A DNA stretch of 64,000 bases, from assembly GCF_032884065.1 (NCBI RefSeq), contig NC_088873.1, positions 33,863,600 through 33,927,599 on the forward strand, in the 5' to 3' direction. The notes under the pieces are model-generated. The model saw only the letters and a program-made list of their open reading frames with translations. It was not told where the DNA came from and did no database searches. Shown here one piece after another: positions 49,271 to 58,857 of the stretch; the first letter of the stretch is position 1; every line of letters starts with the position of its first letter. The translations under genes were made by a program, and so were the position numbers. The stretch comes from Artemia franciscana (lineage: Eukaryota > Arthropoda > Branchiopoda > Anostraca > Artemiidae).

Positions 49271-49559
49271 TGTAGAGCTGGCCACTTTCTGCAAGGCCAA
49301 AATTTTATATTCATAGGCAGGACGCTTGTTAAGGATCAGGACGCTTCCAGCGACTAAAATGTATCTGTGAATCCTTTGTTTACTTAACAGCCTTGTTTTT
49401 TAGACTGTGCGTATCTTGTCACCTATTCCACGTGATTCCACGTGGATTCATAAGGGTAGCTGGGAAGCAAAGTATGCGAACGAGGCTGTCTTATGACTTT
49501 TGATCCATTTTGTCACTGATAAACGGCTCAAAACTTTCAAGTTTGCCATTAAATTAAGT

Positions 49560-50873
49560 TTGACTTTCTCTCAACTCTACTTTTTGAACAATAAAAAGCT
49601 CTAGTGTAAAGAGTGATGTATTGACGTGGGGGTAAACCCCCTCATATACGTAATAAAAACATACGAATACAGAAGTTCGTTGCGTAAGCTAATTTGTAAG
49701 TTATTTATATCTTTTACTAATAAAAACGTTCGTAAAAAATTAAAAGTTCTAGTTGCCTTTTAAGTAATAAAAAAATTGAGGGGGCAACTAGGCCTCCTCC
49801 CCCTTCTTTTTCTCAAAATCATTCGATCAAAACTATGAGAAAGCCATTTAGCCAAAAAATAAATATGTAAATTTCGTTTTAATTATTCATCTGCGGAGAG
49901 CCAAAATCAAAACATGCATTAATTCTAAAACGTTCAGAAATCAAATAAAAAAAAAACAACAAGTTTTTTTTAACTGAAAGTAAGGAATGACATTAAAACT
50001 TAAAACGAAAAGAAATTACTTCGTATATGAAAGGGGCTGCTCCCTCCTCAGTGCCCCGCTCTTTACGCTAAAGTTTTTTACCGTTTTAAAAAGTAGAGTT
50101 GAGAAAGTGTCAAACTTTCAAACAGTTCGTGGTAACGAACTGTAGTAAGGAGCGACCCGGCTCAATAGTAACCAAAATTCTAAAAAATGGAATTTTGGTA
50201 CCAATAGCTACATCAAAAGAAGATGTTTATTTGTTTGTTTGATTTTTTGTTTTTTGTTGTTTTTTTTCCCAGGTGTGATCGTATCGACCCAGGTGTCCTA
50301 GAATGTTGCGAGAGGGCTCATTCTAACGGAAATGAAAAGTTCTAGTGCCCTTTTTAAGTGACCGAAAAATTGGAGGGCACCTAGGCCCCCTCCCACGCTA
50401 ATTATTTTCCCAAAGTTAACGGATCAAAATTCTGAGATAGCCATTTTATTCAGCGTAGTCGAAAAACCTTATAACTATGTCTTTGGGGACGACTTACTCC
50501 CCCACAGTCCCCGTGGGAGGGGTTACAAGTTCAAAACTTTGACCAGTGCTTACATATAGTAATGGTTATTCGGAAGTGTACATGCGTTTTCAGGCGGATT
50601 TTTTGGTTGGAGGCAGGGGTTGATTGAGAAGAGGGGGATATGCTGGGGGACCTTGTTCATCGAGGAATTTGTCATGGGGGTAAAAATTTCCATGAAAGGA
50701 GCGCAGGATTTACTAGCATTACTTAAAAAAAAACAATGAAAAAATAAATATGAAAAAGTTTTTTTCAGCTGGAAGTAAGTAGCAGCATTAAAACTTAAAA
50801 CGAACAGAAATTATTACCCATATAAGGGGCTCACCTCCTCCTAATACCTCGCTCTTTACGCTAAAGTATTTTT
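49560..50873 (+). repeat. Dispersed repeat family A, plus-strand copies
   Basis: A partial copy (49570-50110, with the GTAAAGAG and CATATACGTAATAAAAAC boxes) runs into a longer one. The longer copy starts with the palindrome CAGTTCGTGGTAACGAACTG at 50123-50142 and ends TCGCTCTTTACGCTAAAGTA at about 50870. The middle of the long copy (AATCGCATTTTAATG to CAAATCACGG) is deleted compared with the copy at 62930. It borders the large DNA transposon region on the left. Confidence 0.75.
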
Positions 50874-51004
50874 AGTCCAGGACTTTTAGCTCAAAAAAGG
50901 GTCGAACCTGGACAAAATTGCAATATAAACGAAAATGGTACCAAAATGATCAGAAAAAATTCTGTACAACATACTAAAAGTCCCCATAATTCCGAGTGGG
51001 GTGA
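50874..51004. other. Short unique segment left of the transposon
   Basis: 131 bp between family A and the left inverted repeat. GTCCAGG at 50875 and CCTGGAC further right form a 7-bp hairpin. No counterpart lies outside the right inverted repeat. Either it belongs to the element and the right end is truncated, or it is host sequence. Confidence 0.4.
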
Positions 51005-51430
51005 GTACCTGAAAAACAGGGGAAAAGGGGGAAATGTGGGGGAAAATGGGAAAAATGCCGAACATGCCCAGAAAATAGTTTAAAGTGAGTTTTCTGGGGT
51101 TTTCACATACGCTGATTACGAAATTGACATCTAAAATTCAGTATAGAAAAAGAGTACTACGGAAAACGGGGGAACAGGGGAAAGATGGGAGAAAAGAGAA
51201 GAATACAGGGTAGGGGTAGAAAGCGGTTTGGAAGATATTTTCTGGGGTATTCCTATCTGGTGATTATGAAATTGAGATATAAAATGATATACAAAAATCG
51301 ATTAACATAAAACGGGGAAATGGGGGGGAGGGAGGGGAAAAAGGAAAACATACAGGGTAGGGGTAGAAAGCATGTGGAAATGTGTTTTCTAGGGTTTTTC
51401 TATCTGCTGATTATAAAATTGACATCTAAA
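51005..51430. repeat. Left terminal inverted repeat with three internal modules
   Basis: This arm is G-rich on the plus strand and consists of three tandem modules spaced about 147 bp. Each contains TTTCTGGGG (or TTTCTAGGG), TATCTGCTGATTA-type, and ATTGACATCTAAAA-type boxes (starting near 51091, 51238 and 51386), separated by GGGGAAAAGGGGGAAA-like runs. The reverse complement is present at 56762-57185. Confidence 0.85.
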
Positions 51431-52149
51431 ACAAATTTCGAGAACAAATACAGGAGATCTATAGAGGTTCGGCTACCCCATAGGTTCGGAAAAGGCAAAA
51501 AAAAAATTCGAGAAAGAAATACGGAAAAATACTGAAATTACATTATTCCGTATTCCTCGCCGTTATCGACAAGCGCGTGGGTTCGTCAACATAATCCTGT
51601 TCTAATTCGACATTCAGTAAGAGAAGCAAGGTAGACTAGTCACCGCGGAGTTCCAGTGCCGACGACAAAACCTATCCTGACGGAATGACATCTAGCGGAT
51701 CCAATAGTCCCCAGTCTGCGTGGATGTTTACACATGTGACATGGTAGCAGGATAAATCAAGGTACGACGAGATTTTTTTTTAAGTCAAGCATAATTTTGC
51801 GTATCGACAACTCTTCTTTTAGTACTAAGCCAAGTTTAATTCATTATTTTCCCTGGGGGCCCGAATTAATGGTTATTAGTTGCGTTTTGTCAAGATTAAG
51901 CAAGAGCGACATCTAGTTTTTCAGCTTGTTTTCAGAGACGGTCTTTCGAGATGGCGCGCCATTTGGAAGGTTCAGAATTCATTTAGAGAGTTACGTTCGC
52001 CGTGCGAATGGTGCTGATGAAAGATAAAGCTCTTTGGAAACCCTGCTGCTGTATCAGAAGTGGAAAATTTTCATGTCATGGAGAGGTGAGATTCAAGGTA
52101 TCTGTCCTATTTTTACCGAAACTAAGCTGCTCTTCTCTTCCAGTGCAAG
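51431..52149 (+). other. Transposon 5' leader
   Basis: Between the left inverted repeat and the first ORF. Only the putative short intron was recognised. It presumably holds the promoter, but no TATA box was convincing. Confidence 0.4.
52086..52143 (+). other. Putative 58-bp intron in the transposon leader
   Basis: GAGAG|GTGAGATTC at 52086 is a good donor. CTGCTCTTCTCTTCCAG at 52127-52143 is a strong pyrimidine tract and acceptor, seven bases before the ORF's ATG. Removing the 58 bp would leave the ATG at 52150 as the start of the first ORF, with the intron in the 5' untranslated region. Confidence 0.45.
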
Positions 52150-52632
52150 ATGAGTGGCTCCAACAGACTCTGCATTCTTTGTCAGCAGGACATATCAAGC
52201 GATGATGACACATCCGTTGTTCTGACTGCGAAAGGAGCACTATCGGTGAGCACAGCAAGCAAAGACAGAGGCGACCAGATTGCTGCAGAACCAGGTCAGA
52301 TTGTTCATAAAGCATGCCGAAAAGATTATTGCCGCCAAAGTACCATTTATTCCTTGAAACGGACAAGTGAAGAACCTATCCCTAACGAGACTCCGAGAAA
52401 ACTGAGATCTCAAGATTTCTTTAACGTGCAGGTCTGTTGCATTTTTTGCAACTATGAAGTGGGGTTCGAGAAGTCGATAAGAAAGGGGGCCAACGGCGAG
52501 TGCGTGAAAGCAGCCACGACAGAACTTAGACACTCAGTGTTGCGGGCATGCGAAAGTAGAGGCAAAGACAATTGGGCGACGACTGTTCTCGGAAGGATGA
52601 ATTGCATTCTTTCTGACCTCCATGCTATGTGA
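52150..52632 (+). CDS. Academ-like transposase, N-terminal zinc-finger part
   Basis: This 160-residue ORF starts at an ATG with A at -3, just after a likely splice acceptor. It contains two Cys/His clusters. The first has C8-x2-C11 with HKACRKDYC about 40 residues later; the second begins CCIFC. The closing ligands of the second finger would lie at the ORF end, after DLHA, where homologous proteins (from memory) have a YHxxC segment. Here DLHAM runs into TGA, while CYVSFKTNK continues in the next frame from 52617. The break is therefore within 52617-52632 and some codons are missing. The fingers probably bind the terminal repeats. Alone this ORF is unlikely to be functional. Confidence 0.65.
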   Translation: MSGSNRLCILCQQDISSDDDTSVVLTAKGALSVSTASKDRGDQIAAEPGQIVHKACRKDYCRQSTIYSLKRTSEEPIPNETPRKLRSQDFFNVQVCCIFCNYEVGFEKSIRKGANGECVKAATTELRHSVLRACESRGKDNWATTVLGRMNCILSDLHAM

Positions 52633-55600
52633 GCTTTAAGACAAACAAAAGTATGCCAAAACGGTACAAAGAGGAGAAAGAAAACGATTCTGCCAAGGCG
52701 GGAAGACCAGCCGAAACAAAGAAGCGAGAAGCTTTTGAAAAGTCTCTAGAGCACTTTAAAAGTATAGAAGACCAACACTTTACTCTTAGTGATGTCGCAG
52801 AAAAGATGAATTCTTTCCTTGGAGTCGGTGAAGCTTACAGTGTGAAGCACATCCAACGTCTTTTGCTTGAAAGCTACGGGGTTCGTGTGCTTATCACGGA
52901 TTTGCCTGGGAAAGCTAGCATTGTGACATTCAGAGAGACGGCTCATTTCATTCTGAACGAGCATCGCACGCTTCCTAAGGACCAATCTGAGGACGTAGAG
53001 ATCATGAACATGATAAAAACGGTCGCTAGAATAATCAAAAATGAAGCTAACAGCCTACCTCCTTTATCAGAAGAGTATCCAAGTTTCAAGTCTCTTGACA
53101 ATGTCGAAACGTGCTTAAGCTACCTTCCCAAGTCCTTGCGTCTTCTTCTTTGCGAATTAATACCAGGGGTAAACGAGAATATTGCAGTGGCAGCTCTTGG
53201 TCAAGCAATAGTACAAACCTGTTTACCTCGAACAGTCCTCGCACCTCTTCAGGTGTTTGTAGCAGTTCAGCTCCACCACCACTTCGGATCACGGTTTCTA
53301 ATAGACAACGTCCATAAGCTGGGCTTCTGTTCATCCTATAAAGAAGTACTCAGATTTGAACGAAACGCAGCTGCAAGTCACGGGACTGGTCTTTTCACGC
53401 TTAGCGCTGGCAGTTTCTTGCAGTTTGCAGCAGATAACGTAGACCATGATGTCTGCACGATTGACGGTAAAGGCACATTTCACGGAATGGGGATTATTGC
53501 AATAGTGAGTCCCAAAACGAAAACGACAATGCCCAGTATTCCTCGAATGGAAATTAATGCAGAAACCCTAAAAGACATCGCAGGCATGACCTTCCACTTC
53601 TACAATCGAAGGAACAAAGAGGGCGCTGGCATGGTGTATAAAACCCTCCAGAGCTATACAACCTCTGAAAGTAACTTGGACCTCCTTTGGCACAGCAGCT
53701 GGCTTTTTAGAAGCCAAAGACCTGGTTGGAGTGGCCTTATGCAGGCAGTGCACGTCGGAGAACATGACGGACGATCCTCAGTTCTGTTTTTACCTATGAT
53801 AGACTACAAACCTACTGATCCGTCGTGTATTTACTCCACACTCATATTCATCAGTGACCAAGCGCGAAGACTCGGTGTAACTCCCGTTGTCACGTTTGAC
53901 CAGCCCCTCTTCTGGAAAGCGACAAAGATTGTTCATGACGAGCCTCCAGCAAGTCCCCTGAAGAAAATTGTAACAATGCTTGGAGGGTTCCATACACGAA
54001 TGAGCTTCTTAGGGGCCATAGGCTATATAATGGAAGGGTCGGGCCTGAAAGAGATGTTAGAACTTGTGTACGGGGAGAATACAGTGAAACACATTTTCAG
54101 CGGCAAAGCGGTTGCAAGAGCAGTAAGAGCTCACGAGCTAGTCGACGCATCACTGAATATTTCACTTTTGTGCCTGGCATATTCGATTCCGTATGGCGAG
54201 AGACCTTCCGACCACGAAGATCTTGTACGAGTCTCCAGCGTGTATGACGATTTGGTGGATGGAAAGATTTCTGTGGAAGAAGCGGCTAACCACGAAGCCC
54301 TTCAGGCGATTTTGCTACGCCTCGAAGCCTTAAAATCGTCTCTGAAATCCAGCAGAACTGCGAAACTATTCATGCAGTATTCCGAGATGGTTTCGATCTT
54401 TCGGAAGTTTCTGAAAGCAGAAAGGACTGGAGACTGGGATCTCTACTTATCCTCTCTTTCTGATATGCTCCCATACCTCGCAGCTGCGGGGCATAATCTT
54501 TATGCCAAGTCAGTTCGTCTTTTTCTTCAGATGATGCAGGAACTTGAAGCATCGAATCCACAGCTCTTCGAACAGTTTGCAAGCGGCAAGTTTATTGCCC
54601 GACGAAGTGATCGTTTTTGGGCTGGATTGGCTCCAGACCTCGTCATCGAGACAGTCCTGATGAGGAGCTTAAAAACAGATGGAGGGCTGACAAGAGGAAA
54701 AGGGATGACTGAGCTTCAGAGAAACATATGGACAATGTCTATGCCAGTACTCGCTTCAGTGAATGATCTAATGCAGAAACTGACGGGTCTAGAGTACAGT
54801 TCTAGTGAACAGCACGTTACTGCAACCGCAGCACGAATACAGAGAGATACTAAGGATCTACTGACGTTTCTTGAATTCCTTCTAGAGAACTCTCCTTTCA
54901 CTAGTTCCACAGAGCTTAGAAGTATAGGTTCCGGGCTGATTGCCCATAAAGGCGTCAATGCAGAGGATGCTAAAGCTGTAGGTGAGCTGATCCTCCAGCG
55001 CATGGATGGCCAATCCGTCGAAAGTTTTTCATTCAGGAAGAAAGACAAAGTCGTTACACTGGCATCCGATGGGAACATTAGGATAGATGGCGAGATTTCG
55101 CATATCGATCCTGCACTGCTTTTTCAACGTCTTTCGACTGCTGCCCATACATCTGAAAATGACATGGCAGAAACTCTGCGTTACGAACTGTGCAGTTATC
55201 CGCCCGCTTTGTTTGAGAATCCTGGCATAATGCGTCAGCCAGACAAACCTGCACTAGCGAAAGCAATATGGAAAGAAGCGAACACGGACTCGATTCACCA
55301 CCTGCCAGTGTCAGATCGTGTCACTGTAGTTGACGGAGGTTGGCTGCTTCAGCAAGTACCTTGGAAGATTGGTGATACTTATGATTCAATCTGTGACAGC
55401 TATGTTAGTTTCGTTACTCGACGCTGTACCTCCCCTACTGTTGTCTTCGATGGATACAGCGCTGGTCCAACCACGAAAGATGCTACGCACAACCGACGGT
55501 GTAAGGGAAGCCAGCATCAAGTGATCGATTTCAGTTTAGGGATGAAGCTCCAGAAAAAGAAGGAAGAGTTTTTGAGCAACTCTCAGAACAAACAGCGAAT

Positions 55601-56267
55601 TATAAGCTACATCGGGGAAAAACTCAGAGCCAAAGGATTTGAAGTCGTCCATGCGAAGGACGATGCTGACTATCTAATCGTGAAGACTGCCGTAACGAAA
55701 GCAGAAAACTCTGAAACAATAGTTCTTGGCAACGACACTGACCTTCTGATTCTACTCTTGTATCACCTCCCGCCTAATGCAAAAACACTTTACTTCGAAT
55801 CGTCAACGAACGCAAAAGAAGCGATAACACGGTTCTGGTGCCTCAACGAAGTGCAAAAAAAAATGGGAGAAGTATCCAGGCTGCTTCTGGTAGGGCACGC
55901 ACTCTTGGGATTTGACACGACCTCACGAGTTTTCGGACTTGGAAAGCAAGCTGTGCTACCTCTTTTGAAGAAGAGCGAAGTGTTCAGAAAAAAATGCAAA
56001 GTGTTTCTGGATGAATCATCGTCCAAAGATGAAATTGTGAAAGCGGGTGAATATCTTCTCCTCAGCTTGTATAAAGCACGACCAAACGAAGATCTCACTA
56101 AGCTACGGCGTTTGTTAAGCCTGAAAGGCTTCCGCCAACCGAAGCTGCAGCTTCATTCCACTCCCAGCGAGTGCGCCTCCAGGTATCCCGTTGGAAAGGG
56201 GAACCAGCTGACCTCGACCCGGCTGACTGGGGTTGGGTCCTCAGAGACCATAAATACTCACCTGTGA
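52629..56267 (+). CDS. Academ-like transposase core: DDE and XPG-like nuclease
   Basis: This ORF has about 1,212 codons; 52629 is a GTG, and the true N-terminus is the preceding ORF in another frame, so this start is only nominal. A basic linker (residues 10-40) is followed by an N-terminal helical region. The DDE-like core has D279 in TIDGKGTFHGMG, D424 in VVTFDQPLFWKA and a candidate third acid E503 in RAVRAHELVDASL. A helical insertion covers about residues 510-880. A PIN/XPG-like nuclease domain lies at about 895-1045, with D902 (VVDGGWLL), D941 (VVFDGYS), D1011/D1012/D1014 (AKDDADYLIVKTA) and D1036/D1038 (LGNDTDLLILLL). DDE cores cut and join transposon ends; the role of the XPG-like domain is unknown. 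There are no internal stops. The last 50 or so residues are out of frame with the family. Confidence 0.8.
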   Translation: MSFKTNKSMPKRYKEEKENDSAKAGRPAETKKREAFEKSLEHFKSIEDQHFTLSDVAEKMNSFLGVGEAYSVKHIQRLLLESYGVRVLITDLPGKASIVTFRETAHFILNEHRTLPKDQSEDVEIMNMIKTVARIIKNEANSLPPLSEEYPSFKSLDNVETCLSYLPKSLRLLLCELIPGVNENIAVAALGQAIVQTCLPRTVLAPLQVFVAVQLHHHFGSRFLIDNVHKLGFCSSYKEVLRFERNAAASHGTGLFTLSAGSFLQFAADNVDHDVCTIDGKGTFHGMGIIAIVSPKTKTTMPSIPRMEINAETLKDIAGMTFHFYNRRNKEGAGMVYKTLQSYTTSESNLDLLWHSSWLFRSQRPGWSGLMQAVHVGEHDGRSSVLFLPMIDYKPTDPSCIYSTLIFISDQARRLGVTPVVTFDQPLFWKATKIVHDEPPASPLKKIVTMLGGFHTRMSFLGAIGYIMEGSGLKEMLELVYGENTVKHIFSGKAVARAVRAHELVDASLNISLLCLAYSIPYGERPSDHEDLVRVSSVYDDLVDGKISVEEAANHEALQAILLRLEALKSSLKSSRTAKLFMQYSEMVSIFRKFLKAERTGDWDLYLSSLSDMLPYLAAAGHNLYAKSVRLFLQMMQELEASNPQLFEQFASGKFIARRSDRFWAGLAPDLVIETVLMRSLKTDGGLTRGKGMTELQRNIWTMSMPVLASVNDLMQKLTGLEYSSSEQHVTATAARIQRDTKDLLTFLEFLLENSPFTSSTELRSIGSGLIAHKGVNAEDAKAVGELILQRMDGQSVESFSFRKKDKVVTLASDGNIRIDGEISHIDPALLFQRLSTAAHTSENDMAETLRYELCSYPPALFENPGIMRQPDKPALAKAIWKEANTDSIHHLPVSDRVTVVDGGWLLQQVPWKIGDTYDSICDSYVSFVTRRCTSPTVVFDGYSAGPTTKDATHNRRCKGSQHQVIDFSLGMKLQKKKEEFLSNSQNKQRIISYIGEKLRAKGFEVVHAKDDADYLIVKTAVTKAENSETIVLGNDTDLLILLLYHLPPNAKTLYFESSTNAKEAITRFWCLNEVQKKMGEVSRLLLVGHALLGFDTTSRVFGLGKQAVLPLLKKSEVFRKKCKVFLDESSSKDEIVKAGEYLLLSLYKARPNEDLTKLRRLLSLKGFRQPKLQLHSTPSECASRYPVGKGNQLTSTRLTGVGSSETINTHL

Positions 56268-56458
56268 TGACCCATTTGTTGCCCGCACCTCAGACTCTTT
56301 TGAGTGTCGTGAGATGCAACTGTAAGACAGGCTGCGAGAACTCGCGATGCAGCTGCAAGAAAAATGGATTAGCGTGTACGTTCGCGTGCGGAGAATGTCA
56401 GGGTATCAACTGTTTGAACAGGGACAACGAGATTGTCGAAGACGAGGAGCTCGACTAG
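56102..56458 (+). CDS. Academ-like transposase, C-terminal Cys-rich finger
   Basis: In this frame, open from 56102, the sequence reads ATAFVKPERLPPTEAAASFH, RVRLQVSRWKG, then DPADWGWVLRDHKYSPVMT and a finger with nine cysteines. The finger runs CNCKTGCENSRCSCKKNG and then ACTFACGECQGINC, and the frame ends in an acidic tail with TAG at 56456. The LPPT..A..FHS..V.LQV..WKG block and a Cys8-type finger are found at the C-terminus of the Academ proteins I remember. It continues the preceding ORF by a frame change near 56100-56110 that also seems to delete some residues. It is not a separate gene. Confidence 0.75.
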   Translation, partial: ATAFVKPERLPPTEAAASFHSQRVRLQVSRWKGEPADLDPADWGWVLRDHKYSPVMTHLLPAPQTLLSVVRCNCKTGCENSRCSCKKNGLACTFACGECQGINCLNRDNEIVEDEELD

Positions 56459-56761
56459 TGATATCAATGCTGTGTTTTTCAAGTCAACTATACTGCCTTC
56501 GAAAGTGCAAATTTTACATATAATAGCCATTTTATATATAACTGCCAAGCGGTTGTTTTCTTTATGTTTAGTAATTCAAATGGTTGTAAGAAATGTCTGT
56601 GATTCAAGAAAGTACAAGTTTGATACTTAAGCGAGTTATTTTGTCCATAGGCCTACTTATTAGCCATTAGCAGCTGGCTCAGGAGTCAGGCCTCCCTTCC
56701 CCTTTTCCGTTGTTTCCTCCAGTTTTGTTCGGTTTTCATGGTTCTCGTTTTCTTTCCTTCA

Positions 56762-57185
56762 TTTTAGGGGTCAGTTTCGTGATCAGCAGATAGAAAAACC
56801 CCAGAAAACACATTTCCACATGCTTTCTACCCCTACCCTGTATATTTCCCTTTTCCCATCCCCCCCTTATTTCCCCGTTATATGTTAATCGATTTTTTTA
56901 TATCATTTTATTTCTCAATTTCGTAATCACCAGATAGGAATACCCCAGAAAATATCTTTCAAACCGCTTTCTACCCCTACCCTGTATTCTTCTCTTTTCT
57001 CCCCTCTTTCCCCTGTTCCCCCGTTTTCCGTAGTACTCTTTTTCTATACTGAATTTTAGATGTCAATTTCGTAATCAGCGTATGTGAAAACCCCAGAAAA
57101 CTCACTTTAAACTATTTTCTGGGCATGTTCGGCATTTTTCCCATTTTCCCCCGCATTTCCCCCTTTTCTCCTGTTTTTCGGGTAC
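56762..57185. repeat. Right terminal inverted repeat
   Basis: It mirrors the left arm module by module: CCCCAGAAAA boxes recur near 56800, 56950 and 57095, each preceded by a TCAGCAGATAG-, TCACCAGATAGG- or TCAGCGTATG-type box. The outer end is CGGGTAC at 57179-57185. C-rich runs (CCCCCCTTATTTCCCC) correspond to the G-rich runs on the left. Confidence 0.85.
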
Positions 57186-58230
57186 ACTAATATATGTAAT
57201 AAAAACATGAGAATACAAAAGTTCTTTACGTAAGGTAATTTATAAGTTACGTATATCTTTTACTTATAAAAAGATTCGTAAAAAATTAAAAGTTCTAGTT
57301 GCCTTTTTAATTAACCGAAAATCGGAGGGCAACTAGGCTTCCTCCCCCGCTCTTTTTTTCTCAAAATCATTCGATCAAAATTATGAGAAAGTCATTTAGC
57401 CAAAAAAAATAAATATACAAATTTCGTTTTAATTATTCCTCTGCGGAGAGCCAAAATCAAAACATGCATTGATTCAAAAACGTTCAGAAATTAAATTTAA
57501 AAAAATAGGTTTTTTTAAATGAAAGTAAGGAGCGACATTAAAACTTTAAACGAACAGACATTACTCCGTATATGAAAGGGGCTTTTCCTTCTCAACGCCC
57601 CGCTCTTTACGCTAAAGTTTTTTACTGTTTTAAAATGTAGAGTTAAGAGAAAGAGTCAAACTTTAGCGTAAAGAGCGGGGCGTTGAGAAGGAAAAGCCCC
57701 TTTCGTATACGGAGTAATTTCTGTTCGATTTAAGTTTTAATGTCGCTCCTTACTTTCATTTAAAAAAACTTGTTTTTTTATTTAATAGCGTAAAGAGCGG
57801 AATGTTCAGGAGGGAGCAGCCCCTTTCATATACGAGTAATTTCTGTTCGTTTTAAGGTTTAATGTCGCTCCTTACTGTCAGTTAAAAATCTAGTTTTATT
57901 TTATTTAATCAAACAGTTCGTGGTAACGAACTGTAGTAAGGAGCGACCCGGCTCAATAGTAACCAAAACTCTAAAAAACGGAATTTTGATACAAATAGTT
58001 ACTTCAAAAGAATCGCATTTTAATGCTGATTGCCCTGCTCTTTACGCTGAAGTTTTTACTGTTTTAAAAAGTAGAATTGAGAGAAAGAGTCAAACTTTAG
58101 CGTAAAGAGTGGGGTGTGGAAGAGGGAACAGCCCCTTTCATATGCGGGGTAATTTCTGTTCGTTTTAAGTTTTAATGTCGCTCCTTACTTTCAGTTTAAA
58201 AAAAACGTTTTTTTTTTTTTATTTAATAGC
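57186..58230 (+). repeat. Family A copies including a large perfect hairpin
   Basis: A copy missing its start (57186-57500) is followed by an inverted pair at about 57507-57772. A CAGTTCGTGGTAACGAACTG start follows at 57914-57933, truncated soon after TCGCATTTTAATGCTGAT. Last come two GTAAAGAGNGG ends at about 57785 and 58095. All parts belong to the same family as the copy at 62930. Confidence 0.75.
57507..57772. repeat. Palindrome of family A ends, arms about 105 bp
   Basis: The left arm from GGTTTTTTTAAATGAAAGTA to CCGCTCTTTACGCTAAAGTT mirrors AACTTTAGCGTAAAGAGCGG to TACTTTCATTTAAAAAAACT, with only a few mismatches and a loop of about 50 bp (57614-57664). Transcribed, it would form a long hairpin RNA. 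Confidence 0.85.
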
Positions 58231-58857
58231 AAAAGGTATTGAACAGTGTCAACAAGCTCCTCAAGTTCAGTGCTAAAACATGCAGAAAGCATGGGAATTG
58301 TCCCATCAATAATCAAACTGAAAGAAAAAGTAGCTGTATTTGTGATATTATCTATTTGTTGCATTTTGTAGATTAGATAGTGAAATACTCTGTACGGGTT
58401 TAGTCACTAAATAAAATCATTTATTCATTCATAACACGGCTTTTATAGTTCTTACGTATAATTTGGGGAATACTAAAGACTTTTTGGACTCCCTTTTTCA
58501 TTGATTGCCTTTTGGTTTCTCTTTGGCAAGGGAATTGTGTTTCTTTTTTCTGCTAATCCATCGAATGTTTTCCTGAATGAGTGTCTTTTTCCCTGCTTAA
58601 AAATAAGCTCTTGATCAATGGTGATTCTAATTAAACCTTAATATAGCTTAGCTATGTAACGCCTTCATCAGCTGTGGTGGGAATTTTATCTGCTTCTATG
58701 GTAACTTTTTCGTTATTATAAACCAAAAGAAATCAATTACAATTCTATTTTGTAAGCGTCGAGCCCTATTTTTTTTACTGATTTCTTCCTAATGCCAATT
58801 GCGTGTTAAAGTAGAAAGAAAATCTGACTGTATGAATTGGTTAAGTGAAACTTACAC
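58231..58857. other. Spacer
   Basis: AT-rich sequence with no recognised gene or repeat between family A and the 101-bp satellite. Confidence 0.4.

Larger units (their letters stand above)
51005..57185 (+). mobile_element. Large DNA transposon, Academ-like with XPG nuclease domain
   Basis: The left sequence 51005-51430 is the reverse complement, with few mismatches, of 56762-57185, giving terminal inverted repeats of about 425 bp around a protein-coding core of about 5.3 kb. The termini read GTACCTGAAAAACAGG on the left and CCTGTTTTTCGGGTAC on the right. Inside lie ORFs at 52150-52632, 52629-56267 and 56102-56458 that together encode one long transposase-like protein. The order of zinc fingers, DDE-like core, XPG-like nuclease and C-terminal Cys-rich finger agrees with what is known of XPG-bearing Academ transposons. 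The flanking bases (GTGA left, ACTA right) do not form a target duplication, so the true ends or later rearrangement remain open. The coding part is visibly less AT-rich than its surroundings. Confidence 0.75.

Noticed and set aside
52002..52205. 67-aa ORF overlapping the transposase start
   Set aside because: It reads through the putative intron and its acceptor. The zinc-finger frame starting at 52150 fits far better.
53086..56098. Minus-strand ORFs opposite the transposase core
   Set aside because: They are shadows of the 1,212-codon ORF, with no domain and no homologous order.
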